This document shows positions 41,081 through 54,058 of a stretch of 64,000 nucleotides of DNA, one piece after another; the stretch's first letter is position 1; the number at the start of each line of letters is the position of its first letter. The position numbers and the translations under genes were made by a program. Origin of the DNA: Saccopteryx bilineata. Taxonomy: Eukaryota > Chordata > Mammalia > Chiroptera > Emballonuridae. Location of the stretch: positions 232,146,779-232,210,778 of the forward strand of contig NC_089494.1 in NCBI RefSeq assembly GCF_036850765.1. The letters are read 5' to 3'. The notes under the pieces are model-generated. The model had not been told where the DNA came from, ran no database searches, and saw nothing but the letters and a program-made list of their open reading frames with translations.

Positions 41081-41414
41081 TTTGTTAACTGTCAAGTATT
41101 ACTTTGCCTTATGAAAATAATCACTGAGACATACATATCAATGTTCTATGTGCAGAAAAGATGTATTTAACATATAGTTTACATGTAAATTGTGCTCTGA
41201 TGATCTTTAAAGTTAAATAAATCTAAATTCATATATAAGTTACATTTAAATATTCTATTAGAAGGCAAAACATACTTTGTGTTGTGATCTTGGTCAAATT
41301 TTTACATTACTTTTAGACTCAGGTATGAACTTAGACATATAAAAACCCTTATTCTAAAAAGGTAGTGATGGATCAAATGATCCAATTCTAAATTTTTAAT
41401 TTTTCCATATACAA

Positions 41415-43670
41415 AATTACCTGTTTTTGCCCCCCCCCTGCCCTGTGTTCCTCTGGACCCTTCCCGTATGCCCAATATTCTTCTGCTTGCTCAGGACTAA
41501 TCTTTCCTCTCTGGAACTTGTACCCCTTCTTTCTTGCTTTTTTCTCAACATTGATCTATTAGTTAGGGTTTTCTTTTCTTATTTGTTCAAAGCCATCTTT
41601 TCTTTTTCAGCTGCCTCCTTCTTTTAGTTTATGAAAATATTTAATATGCTCTATTTAGCACAAAGACAGAAATAACTCTCTAGATGCTATGCCACCCATT
41701 CCCTCATCCTCAGATTTTGCCCTCTTTTTCTCCATTTAAGCTTTTTAAAAGCATTGCTTACAGTGCTATGTTCTCACTTTCAATTTACTTTTCAACCCAC
41801 TGTAATCGGATTGCCTTTCTATTTATTGTCGTGTAACTGAAGAACACAAATAACCTTCATATTCTCAGATCAGATAATAATATTCTGTTTTTCTCAGTGG
41901 ACTGCTATTGAACCTATTGAGTAATGTTATACTCCAAAACTCCCAGTTCCAAGTTAGGAATGTTTTCTCTTCTTTTCCTCTTTAAAACAAGTCTCAGAAT
42001 ATTAACTTCCTTCCTTCAAAATCTGGCAGCTGCCACTATTCATTCTATTCTTTGATATTCTCTTTCTGAGTTCAGAGGGGACCCGGGTTTTTGAACATCT
42101 GTTTTTGTTATTCCCAAAGACAGTCATTTGGTTTTATTTTTATTTAGTTTTTACTATTACCTATGTGGTCTTACTTTAAGGGTTTTTACTGGCAACATTT
42201 CAGAAATGTGTGCTGCACCAAGCACATTGTCCAGCCAGTTATGGTTTCCAAATAGATAATTCTTACTCATCTTCATCACAAATGCTAATCCTTAAGCAGT
42301 TTCTGAATTCTTATTTCTCCTCCAAATGTCTAGTATTCTCTTATTTTTACCTCAGAGCCTTTATCCTAATTTGTAGCATAATCATGTCTTAACATGATTA
42401 TTGATTGTGATAACAATGACTATGTTTATTTATTTTTTTTAATAAATTGCATCCTGGGACCTTTGCACAAGACTTGATTATATATATTAGTTGCTCATTA
42501 AATGTGGTGTGGTTTCATAAAGTGGAACACATCAAATTTACAACCTATGCCTTCAACTTACTTTTCATAGGTATTATCCACAAGTATAGCCCGTACCTTT
42601 CTTTTAACTTTAAGGATCATATAACCAACCTGTTCTCTAGGCATTTACACTTGAATGTCATCACAATCATCACAATATTTACATATCTTTTATTAAATAA
42701 AAGAATCAATAAACAAATAAAAATAAGCCTTCTAATTTGATTTTTTACCCTTCCCATGCCTGTTTTCATCTGTACCTCAGTTCATCAAAAAACCACATAC
42801 CAACAACTTCAAAGTATATCTTCACATCTAACCCATCAATAAGCAGTGTCTATTCTCCAACCTACATATCATAGACTATGCCCTTGTCATCTCTCATTTT
42901 TTTGAGTCTCTTTATTCCTTATTTTCTGTAATCATGTCTCACTCAAATCTATACTCTAAATTAGTTTGAGTTATCTTTCTAAAACAGAAATCTGATTGTT
43001 TAATTTTTCATCTCTTTAATGAATTATTGAAGGCAATACTTCAAGCAGCTCAATTAATATGGTCTAAACATATAATTTTCTCACCTATTTATTTACATGA
43101 TGACTAATGAGAAAAACAATTTTTGTTCTTTATTATGCATTTACTACTATGTGCCTTGGAATATCTCTGTTTTTGGAAATGAGGAAATACAGGATTGATT
43201 GAATAAATCAATCACATATCTAAGAAATAATAAATTCCAAATTTAACATAGCTCTAAAGGCCATGCTCCTATTCTTCCTTCAGCCATTACACCCCCCCCC
43301 CCCCGAGAGCCATGCTTCTGCACATCTCCAGGACATTAGATGTGCTGCTCCCTTTTGCTAAACTGCTTTTTCTTTCCTTCCTTAACTGGTGAACTCCTAC
43401 TTATTCCACAAGATCCATCTCATTTTCCTTAAATCTAGAAACATTCCAATAAATCTATGTGCTGTAATGTTTCTACAGGACTGAGTACAAATTCTTTCAT
43501 GTCATCTCATTAAATTATACATTTATGGTAAATAAATCTGTTTCTAAGTGCAGGTTATGTGCTTTAAAAGGATAATAGTTTTTATTGATCATTTTCTCTG
43601 CCATTCCTTAGCATACCATTTGGCACATAATTTATTTGAATTAAATTTTTAAAATTACTAACTTTAATCT
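41415..43670 (+). repeat. L2 LINE ORF2 and 3' remnants
   Basis: Diverged L2 text appears in order: TTTACTTTTCAACCCACTGT, then much later CTTTAATGAATTATTGAAGG, CTTAACTGGTGAACTCCTAC and TTAGCATACCATTTGGCACA. The 42100-42740 part is weaker. It may represent more than one insertion. C-tracts of about 11 and 14 bases lie at 41430 and 43290. Confidence 0.5.
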
Positions 43671-44306
43671 TTTGAGATGGTTTTCATTCATAAACCTTAG
43701 TCAGTGGTTCTATACTGCCAAAGTAAAGCGTATTTCTGGAAATACACTAGATATTAAATTATTAAACATAGTATCCAAGCGAACATGAAGTGTGCCACTA
43801 TTTTGTGATTTACTCTATGCAAGTCATAGAAAACATCATTTTTCAAGTGTTTTTATTGATTTCTTTGCATTTTAAACATCCTGCCTTGTTCCAAAAGTAT
43901 ATCAGGCAGTTTACCAAAAGAATGTATGTACTTAAATCATAAAATAACACATAAAAAGAAATAGTAAATCAGAATGAAGGAAAATAGAATGCAAATTTAT
44001 CTAGCATTTGGGCCAGAGCATTAACTGTAGTTCACAGCTAAAGAAGCTAAATTCGAAATTCCAAGCTTCTTGGCTGCCACAGTAAATCATATTGGTATTG
44101 GGGGGTAGAGGAGTTATTTTTCTTTCATCAAAACATAGAAGCATAAGTTTCTCAGGAAAACAGAAAAGTTTTTCTACTCTGAATTCTCTTTTCAAAATGA
44201 TATCATATGAGTGTATATTAGGGATAGCTTGGTACTGTTGCAAGTAGTAATGTCAACATTTTCCCATTAAACTCAGTAATGAATTTCATATTGATGTTTC
44301 TTGTAG

Positions 44307-44516
<210 letters not shown>

Positions 44517-44618
44517 TAGCATGTAGTTAATACCATTATCTGATCAGGGAACATGTTGTTGTTTTACAAGTAATGGGCTATGTAGTAGCCACAATGACTG
44601 TAAAAAAGCAACATGATA

Positions 44619-44935
44619 GCCTGACCAGGTGGTGGCGCAGTAGATGGAGCATCGGATTGGGATGCGGAGGACCAGGGTTCGAGACCCCAAGGTTGCCAGC
44701 TTGAGTGCGGGTTCATCTGGTTTGAGCAAACCTCACCAGCTTGGACCCAAGGTCGCTGGCTTGAGCAAGGTGGTACTCAGTCTGCTGAAGGCCCACGGTC
44801 AAGGCACATATGAGAAAGCAATCAATGAACAACTAAGGTGTCGCAATGAAAAACTAATGATTGATACTTCTCATCTCTCTTCGTTCTTGTCTGTCTGTCC
44901 CTATTTATCCCTCTCTCTGTCTTTGTAAAAAAAAA
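44619..44935 (+). mobile_element. tRNA-derived SINE, type A
   Basis: GCCTGACCAGGTGGTGGCGC starts the element just past the duplicated target, box B is GGTTCGAGACCCC, and it ends in an A-tail. The target duplication AAAAAAGCAACATGATA lies at 44602-44618 and 44936-44952; the informative part is GCAACATGATA. This is one of the best-preserved copies. Confidence 0.93.
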
Positions 44936-45739
44936 AAAAAAGCAACATGATATGTAATAAGAGCATATATTTACCACTTTGGAGAGCAGGTGTTTTCCTC
45001 AAAGTCTGTTGTATTTAGTGTTATATTTACTAAAGCTCCATTTCCTTGTTCTAAGGGACAAATCTGAGATTTTTTCTAAGTCTAAAATCATGTTATTGTT
45101 ATCTTTATTAAATGCCAGGTCACTTCACTAATGGGTGCCCATATTTTAACAAGAGCAATTGCTCAAGTTATTAATACATTATTTTAACTACTACTTTAAG
45201 GAAACCAAGATTGATTTGCTGCCATTTAGATTTTTGTAATCAGAAAATTTCCAGACTTTAAATTTAAAATATATATTCAGAATTCTAATAAAGCAATAAG
45301 CTCAGAGCAGTCTGAATTCTATAAACATCATTTTAAAAATACAATTTAATGTGGTTTATTTCTTCTTTATTCCACTTAAGTAGCTGTATCAACAAATTCT
45401 ATAGCAGCATAATTTACATTTCCCCCAGGTAGTATATAAAGTTATATCATTGCTGATTTTGTTGATAAGCCATATTTTTTTCCTTTCCCACTTACATCAG
45501 CTGCAATCACCAGTAAAATAACTTCCACAAACATTGTGTTATAGTTGAGCTTACTTTATGACTTCCTAAGTCTCCTACATCAGTGGAGGGTGAAATTGAC
45601 AACTTTCAGGAAAATTACATAAAAGAATTATAGAATAAACTTTTGAAATATGTTTTTATTAATCTAATAAAATATATTCTATTTATATATATTATATGTA
45701 TATTATCAGAGTTATTAGTCTAGTACTTGCCATTCATTT

Positions 45740-45960
45740 ACCATTAAGCAAACATGTTTAGAACCTTCTAAGAGCTCTTCATTGCATAGTCTATGCTTTC
45801 AAGGAGCTTAAAATCAAATGATAAGAAAAAAGTGTGAAAAATAGATATATGTCCCATCATATGGTGCTATGGAAGCATGTTCACGAGGGACTTACTAATG
45901 GAAGAAGTGATGTCTCCACAGATGTGATTTTGAGCTATGTTAGTGTAAAATGTATCTGAC
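45740..45960 (-). repeat. L2 LINE remnant
   Basis: GCTTTCAAGGAGCTTAAAAT, TATGGTGCTATGGAAGCATG and GATTTTGAGCTATGTTAGTG match the reversed L2 3' end weakly but in order. Confidence 0.5.
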
Positions 45961-47529
45961 TGAGGGGCCAGTGTGGGTTGATTACCAGTTCCTGGCTTCA
46001 TTGTGTTTCTAGTCACAGATTAATGTATACAGGAAGGTATACAGATTTAGACTGGTGATAAAAGTAACCTCAGTTCATTTCTGGATATGTTTTAAAAACT
46101 ATAGGATATGTAGGTATAGTCTAGTGAGGCATAGTGGGTAAAAATTCTGCTGTTTTGATTTGTTAGTGCCTTTGCCTAGAGTTTGTTACATAGTTTTGGT
46201 ATTGCCTGTGCATTTATTTATAATTGAAAGGTATTCAAGTGGGGGAGGGGAAGGGTGATGATATAGTTAGTATAGCATTTCTATCTGTAGCTCCCTTTGC
46301 AATAAACAACAAGTTAGCACTTTATGTTTCTTTCTCTAACATCTAAACCACACACCATATTTCCTTACCCGACTTAAATATCCCTTTTTCACAAAAGCTT
46401 CCTTGAACTACTTTGTACAGTGTTTATGTCTTCTTCCAAAAATATAAAATACATTTTCTATACATCTTATATGCCAGTAATCATTGTCTGGCTTGAAACC
46501 AAATTATTACTTTCACTACTCTCCTAAAAAACTATGGTTTTTACTGTGATTCAAGTACATATATTGTTCACATGATTCTAACAACAGTTCAATATGGCTT
46601 TGGTATAATTATCTCCCTCTTTATCAAACTGGAAGTTGAAGTAGGGAAATGTTTAAAAAGATTCTCAAGGCCCAAATTCTCTATTAGTGCAATTTGATAT
46701 CATTTTAAATGATACCTAGGTATAGTTGAAATGATATAAACACTCTATGTTACATACTTTATCTGTTAAAGAGTCCTTTTAGAACACTGACCCAGTAACA
46801 TAAACTTCAATTGTAATATTTCAGGACAGAGTGCTTCCAAGTTTCAAACAGCTTCCTCACAGTGAAAGTCACATACCATGGTGTTTAAAGCAGGGGTTAG
46901 AAGTCACACACATCTAAGTATCTGTGCTTTTTTTATCCACTTAATAAATTGCAGACCTGGTCATGTCACAAGACCTCTTTAGCTTCCCTTTCACTTCTTA
47001 CCCAGTAGTGAGGTGTGTCACAGATGCCACGCTCAGCTTCCCATTCAACCTGACACAACCTAGTGTTCAAAAGGTGTTAGCTATCATCTCATCAGTTAAA
47101 CATTTGTGTAATAAGTGTCACTTTTAAAGAAAGGTGACTTTTTCAGTTTTTTGTAAAGATACAAATGGTAATCTCTCACCCCATCTGCTTTTATACTCCA
47201 GCTGGGTCTGGAAGAATGTCTCATCAGCAAGAGAAAAGGAGAGGGAAAAGCCCAATCCAATGAAAGACAAGATCCAATATCGTTTTCAGACCCTCCTGGC
47301 CTTTCAGAGGCCCTTTTGTATTTTATATTACTTGAACACTTTGAGGATTTTTAATTCAAAATAACTGATACTTGAAAGTCTGTTCTAAGCCAGTAGGTCC
47401 TTTTACTTTGTTGATTTACACTAGTCACTATTTTTCATAATTCATTGCTGATTCTATTTTGTTTGCGTTTTGATAACTAACAATGTATTTATATTATCAT
47501 AAAAATACAGATAAATACTGTTTATATTT

Positions 47530-48060
47530 TTCAGTTTCATTAATTCAGCTACAAATTATGTGCCTACCTCCTGGAAGGCATCCTTCTAAATGCTACATGT
47601 GTAATGTGAACAAGACAGAAATAGCCCTACCCTTCATTGAACTTAGATTCTAATGAGAAAGGAAGATGTGAACAAAATAATCACACAACTAAAGAAGGAA
47701 CTGACAAATTTTGAAAAATACAGTGGTGGGAATTAAATAAGCTGTTGGGAAAGAACATATATCAGGACAAGGACTATATTAGATAAAAGTGGTTAAGGAA
47801 GTCCTTACTGAGGAAATGACGTTTAAACTAAGATCATGTGAAAATCAAGATGGAGGGGAGGCACTCAAGGCTGTCGGAGTAGCATGGCCAAAGGTGCCAA
47901 ATGGGAAAATATTTTGAAAACAAACTGAAGCTATTTCAGTAGGACTGCTATATAATAAACAAAAGAAAGAAATCATGGTAAGAAGTGTTGGTTTTATTCT
48001 AAGTTCCATGACATAGTACTTAAGAGATTTAAGCAGAGTGAGTGACATGATTCAACTTAT
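47530..48060 (-). repeat. L2 LINE 3' remnant
   Basis: TACCTCCTGGAAGGCATCCT, CATTGAACTTAGATTCTAAT, GAGGAAATGACGTTTAAACT and GAGTGAGTGACATGATTCAA follow the reversed L2 3' end in order over about 500 bp. Confidence 0.65.
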
Positions 48061-48088
48061 GTCATAAAAAAAGTGTATACACATTTAT

Positions 48089-48140
48089 ATACACACACAC
48101 ACACACACATACATACACACAGATACACACACACAGTGTG
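48089..48140 (+). repeat. (CA)n microsatellite, interrupted
   Basis: An ACACAC array with occasional T interruptions follows the L2 remnant. Confidence 0.9.
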
Positions 48141-48862
48141 TTTCATGATTGGACAAGGTCAAGCCAAGCTGAGAGAGCACACAGGACTATATTCGTCTAG
48201 ACAGAAGATAATAGTGACCCCGACTAGAGTTGCTGAGAACTGAACTGGGACTTATAAGGAGAAACAGGTTGTAGATGAGCTAGCAAAAATAAAAAAAGTT
48301 TGCATTTCATTTCTCTTTTTATATTATTAGTGTTTATTTTACCACCATCTATATATATATATATATGATTATAATTTTTCACCATCTGAATATACAGCCT
48401 TGTAGTTTGATTGTGACATGAAGGGGTAAAATCTGGTTATCAATTTAAAGAAATTAAATTTCTTTATTTAGAATTTGAGATAATTTATTATAGATTATTC
48501 TTGTTAAAATATTTTTACATTTCATTTATTTATTCACTCATTGTTCAACAAATATTTGTTATTTGTATAGTCAAAATTATTGTATCGTTTATTAAAGTTC
48601 TATTTTTATTGTTTTCCATGTAAAAACACCAAAAAATAACATGGTCTCCAGGAAAATGGTACCATTGGTCTTACTCAGAATTCCCTCACCCTCATAGTTT
48701 TAGGAGTTAATAAACTCCCTTTACTTATTTCTCTAAATACTTTCTTTTTAATGGATAATGATGTTTATCAAGATACTTTTCTTTAGAATTTGAACTGGAG
48801 TTTGGAAAACATTAAGAAGTAGACTCACGCCACATTCTGTTAATTCTTGTATTTTTTAATAG

Positions 48863-49159
<297 letters not shown>

Positions 49160-51400
49160 ATTAAAATGGAAGTTCAGTTTGGAATGTATAGCACCATTCA
49201 GCTTGGTTGGTTTTGCTATGTACAGTCTGACTAATAACTGCTAATTTGTGAACCAACATGTACAGTATGTATATAGTGATATAGCTTAACAGTACACCTC
49301 TAATGGAGACATGCATTTGCTAACTTGTGGAAGTGTAGTCAGAAAGCACTCAATGCCCAAATCAAAATTTACCCTAGAAACTGGTTTAAGTTGGATTTCA
49401 AATGACCTGATTTATTTCTTCTTCTAATGTAATTAAAATAGGGATTTTACACCACACTTTATGAACTCTTTTGATTTAGGTCTTATATAGGAGTGTTTTC
49501 TACTGTTGCCTAACTATAATGTAAGACAACATTACCATTTCAAGGTAAATTATAAATAACAGAACCTCATATTTGCAACATCAGTCCCTTCCTGAGTGCT
49601 CAAATCCCTCCTAGCATAATTGGAAGCTTAGCACACATCAGAAAAAAAAAGAACCTAGAGATTTGGCATCAGCTTTTAATTACTCTAAATAGTATCTATA
49701 GCCATGTACATATTACAGCATGACGAGCTCAAATAAATATGAGTAACCCCTGACAGGACATTAATTATGCCTAGAATTTAGTAACTATTGGAATGTCATG
49801 GTCATTCCATTTTTAACATCAGTGTTTATTTGAAAGTAATAATTGAAATCCTAAAGATTATTTTAATAATTGGAAACTACCTTAAATTAAAAAATTAAAT
49901 TAAGTGTGTCTTACTCTTTCTGGGTATGTGTTGTATTGAAATTGATCAGCTAAATTTTCTTGGTGCTGGAGACTGGAAAAAGCATCCAATTAGTAGCAAC
50001 ATTCATATTGGATTAGAAAATTGTGCCAAAAACTCCCACCAATGAGGATTCCTAGGTGTCACAAAATATAGATATATAGATGAACACTTATAGGATTCTC
50101 TTCTTTCCTGTTTACTGCAAATTCTGCCTTAAGGCTTCTTTTCATCAGGACTCAGAAGCCACTAATTACAATGGAAAGGGCAGTTAATTGGCACACTTTT
50201 CAGTCTTGAAAGCAGCACTTTCAGATGAGAATTAATGTAAATCTGCTTTTGTAAATTGCAGCTTAAAATTTTGCTGACTCAACTTTGCAACAGCTTTGTA
50301 TACCAGAAGAGGTTTTGGTAGGGGTTGAACATTTTTAAACTGAAACTTCATCACCAACAGATTGCAAATTAATTCACATGTACAAACATACACAATTAGC
50401 TAAATTAAAACACACACAGAAACACACAGAGCTGTATTAAAAACCAAAATTTTCTCTTTTATATAATTACTAATTATTAGTGGATAAAATTCATTTTTCT
50501 TTTAATATTTAAAAAATAATCTTTATGCCCCTCAAATATGTTAATAGAAGTTAAGAATTGTCTTAGGCCTAGATTCAACATTTTTAACAAACTTAAAATC
50601 CTTTCAATTCACATATACATTAGCAGTTATTGGTTGACTTTTACTAATAGATACACCTTTATGATGGTGTTTTTGTAGAAATATACGTGGTGAAACAGTG
50701 GCATTATTGGAGTTTTGTACAGTATTTCAATATAGTGCATAAATAGGAACATTCATAAAATCAGTAAAAGGAGTATTTTATTGATATAAGCAAAGTCACA
50801 ACAAAAATTGCTATTCTTTCGCCTCATCTAAATTTATTTTTTTATTGTCTCTGTTTTAGTGTGATTTTATTATGTGCTTTGTGTGATTGTCTTATTACCA
50901 AGGTCACAAATGGATCTTATTAACAAAATTTGCCCTGAAGACAGCATTGACATAAAAAAATTCCCTCACAAAAGGTAATCCATATACTTAATAAAATTGT
51001 TACATGAGCCAATAAATATATTTAATCCCCTTTCAATAACATTTACTTTATCTTAATAGTTTTGAAATGTGCACTTTATCTGTACATTGAAATGATATTT
51101 TATTTTCTTACGCATTTAAATACAGCAGCCCCCTTCTGTGTTGTTTAGGGAAATGTACAACAGTCTAAGAATGTACACAGTACTTGAAAACAAGCAATCA
51201 CAATGCTTTGTGTGGTATGCCGTTATTAGACTCTTCAAAAATATTGTGCTGATAAGTTCTGTATTGCCCCCTTAATGTTTGACTATAAATTATAAATGTA
51301 TAAATATGTACATATGTAAAAATAATTATAAATAATTTGAGTTTCTGCAAAATAAAAGAAAAGACTATCCATACTTTTGGCAAAAGGTTGCACCTACATT
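49160..51400 (+). other. GABRA2: Probable GABRA2 3' UTR (3' end not fixed)
   Basis: The 2.2 kb after the stop codon is AT-rich and free of recognisable transposons until the SINE at 51666, as expected of a conserved long UTR. Canonical AATAAA hexamers lie at 49732-49737, 50990-50995, 51011-51016 and 51351-51356, so several poly(A) sites are possible. UGUANAUA Pumilio-type motifs occur at 49268, 49705 and 51307. The end coordinate is a guess just past the last hexamer of this cluster. Transcripts may stop earlier or run through the SINE. Confidence 0.55.
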
Positions 51401-51665
51401 AATGGTACCAGTTTTATTAAACTTAATTGGAGATTGACCAGAAAAGTTATTATTGTAATCTTTATTTTTAGTTTCAAATGTTAAAATTTTATTTGAACCT
51501 GATGACATCTTGGCAGTTGATATTTCTGATCAGGATTTTCTCTTATTTTTCTTTGTTGTATTATTCACATACTTTTAATTTTTAAACTAAGATAAATCAC
51601 AGGGCACCTTGCTGTAGAGAAGGAAAATGCTTCATGGAAAAGGATTTTAAGTTATAAAACCATAG

Positions 51666-51997
51666 CCTGACCATGCGGTGGCGCAGTGTATAGAGCGTCA
51701 GACTGGGATGCAGAAAACCTAGGTTCGAGACCCCGAGGTCGCCAGTTTGAGCACGGGTTCATCTGGTTTGAGCAAAGCTCACCAACTTGGACCCAAGGTC
51801 ACTGGCTTGAGCAAGGGGTTACTCAGTCCGCTGTAGCCCCAGGGTCAAGGCACATATGAGAAGCAATCAATGAACAACTAAAGTGCCACAATGAAAAATT
51901 AATGCTTCTCATCTCTCTCCCTTCCTCTCTGTCTGTCCCTATCTGTTCCTCTCTCTGACTCTATCTCTGTCTCTGTAAATAAAAATTTTAAAAACTC
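51666..51997 (+). mobile_element. tRNA-derived SINE, type A, about 2.5 kb after the GABRA2 stop
   Basis: CCTGACCATGCGGTGGCGCA, box B GGTTCGAGACCCC, the body and an AAAT-rich tail are all in place. A perfect 12-bp target duplication ATAAAACCATAG is at 51654-51665 and 51998-52009. It is in sense orientation to GABRA2 and would lie in the 3' UTR of long transcripts. Confidence 0.94.
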
Positions 51998-52009
51998 ATA
52001 AAACCATAG

Positions 52010-54010
52010 TCTTTACTATTATTCTCTCTTTCATAAACAACTTTAAAAACAAATTAAAAGTGACATAGTAAAGTGACTCATTTTTCAGAAAACACATTTT
52101 TCATATGTCAAGTGTTCTCTTTGACCCATATCATCATCCCAATTTTATGTAGTTGTACATTTACATAAAGGGTTATAATATGTAGAAAATGTAGACAAAT
52201 ACATGTACATATATAAAAATACAATCTTACTGTTGTATAGCTACTGCTATGATTGAGCTAATTATTCAACAAATTTTTTTCACCTTTTAGTAGGTGTCAT
52301 GCAATGGGAAAGTTAATACCAATCACAACACATGTACAGAATTTAGTTAAAAATTAAAGTATATCTCATTCTTATCAAGATTTAAAAGGAACATGTAAAT
52401 TAATTTAGCACTGAGAATTAATTAGCTATGTGTGAAGATGGTGGCTGTTTCTCTCTTTTCTATCTGTGCTACTCTTTGTTTGAATATAAGAGTGGAATTA
52501 TAACCATTTAATATTTTCTTAACCTTCTGTAATTTTTAAGAGGCAATCTTAATGTTCAGCAATTTTTTCAGGGATCTCTGGTTTTGAATTTTTCTCAGGT
52601 TTGGATAACTGATCCCCTTGAGCTACATTTGCTTAAATAGTTCATAGTTTATTTAAAAAGAACACAGAAGCTATTATTTTGCTATTTTTCATATATACAT
52701 ATATTTCTCATGTGTTTATGATGTGGCTCTTTTTTGTCCTCCTGGTTGAGGAACCTGAACTCTGTTAAGATATCATAGATGCTAGTGGAGCCCCAAAGCT
52801 CTATAGGTTTTATAGACACCAGTCTTTGGCATGGCCTGTTGTCATTCCAATAGGAGAACAAGAAGGTGGGTTAGGTCACACTCTGCAAAATCATGGTTCT
52901 TCAGCATACATAAAGAATATTTTACAAGTGCCCCATATTTGATGCACTCAGACAATGCTTGTGAAACACTAAAATTGTTATCACAGTTTGAAATATGGAG
53001 CCATGTTAATATGTTTATTACATAGGTTGTTTCTGTAATTAGTCTTCTGGCATTTCTACATTCATCAGAATATTTTGAAACAATTGTCTGATTTTTTTTT
53101 TGTATAAAAATTCAGGATTACACGAGAATCATGAGCTGACGCATTGCTACCCTGTATTTCATTTATTTTCCTTTTAATTGAGGTTGCATAAGCACCTTGG
53201 ATTTCATTTTATTAACCTAAGATATACAGAATCACAAAATTTAAATTGTGAAGGGTGCAATTATTTTGAACATCAGCTTGGCAGCCGAGGACTGTAGGCA
53301 AATCACTAATAATGACATAAACAAGACAAATTATGACATTTTGATTTGTACCATGCTTTCAAAAATGAAATTCATTATTTAAAAATATTTTTATATTCAT
53401 AATCTTGTGTTAACAACATTATATAAAATACTAATTTCATTAGTATTAAGCACTCATAATTTCATCAAATTCAAAAAATTTAGGTCCTCCAAAACAAGAA
53501 AGAAACACACTAGAATAATGTGCTTTTGCTAACTACACTTTGTGAAGCATTTCCCCTTTTAAACGTCTTAATAAAGGGAAAAAATTATACACACATAATT
53601 ATATGGCAAAATACATAACAGTGATGATTCAATCAAGGTATGCATCATAATTAAAATTTTAATAAAAAGTTCAAGTAAAAGGCATTTGGGGAAGGTAGCA
53701 TTCAATAAATTATTCAATAGTTACTTCTTCTAAGAAGTTTGTATCATGATATTTCCTTAAAATTCTTAGTTTGCCAATTTATTTAGACTACTATTCTTAA
53801 TTTTATTTAGTTGAACTTTTCTATATTTGTTTTGTTATATAAAGAACATTTTCTTATATTTGTAAGTATATACTCCACTTCAAGTCATTCCTTGTATGTT
53901 ATATATAATTCATTACATCAAGTAATATTACCAGTAGAGGAGAAGAACAGATTTATGTTTCAGTTTATAGCAGTAGTCCCAAAGAACCATTAAATCTTAG
54001 CTTTGAATAG

Positions 54011-54058
<48 letters not shown>

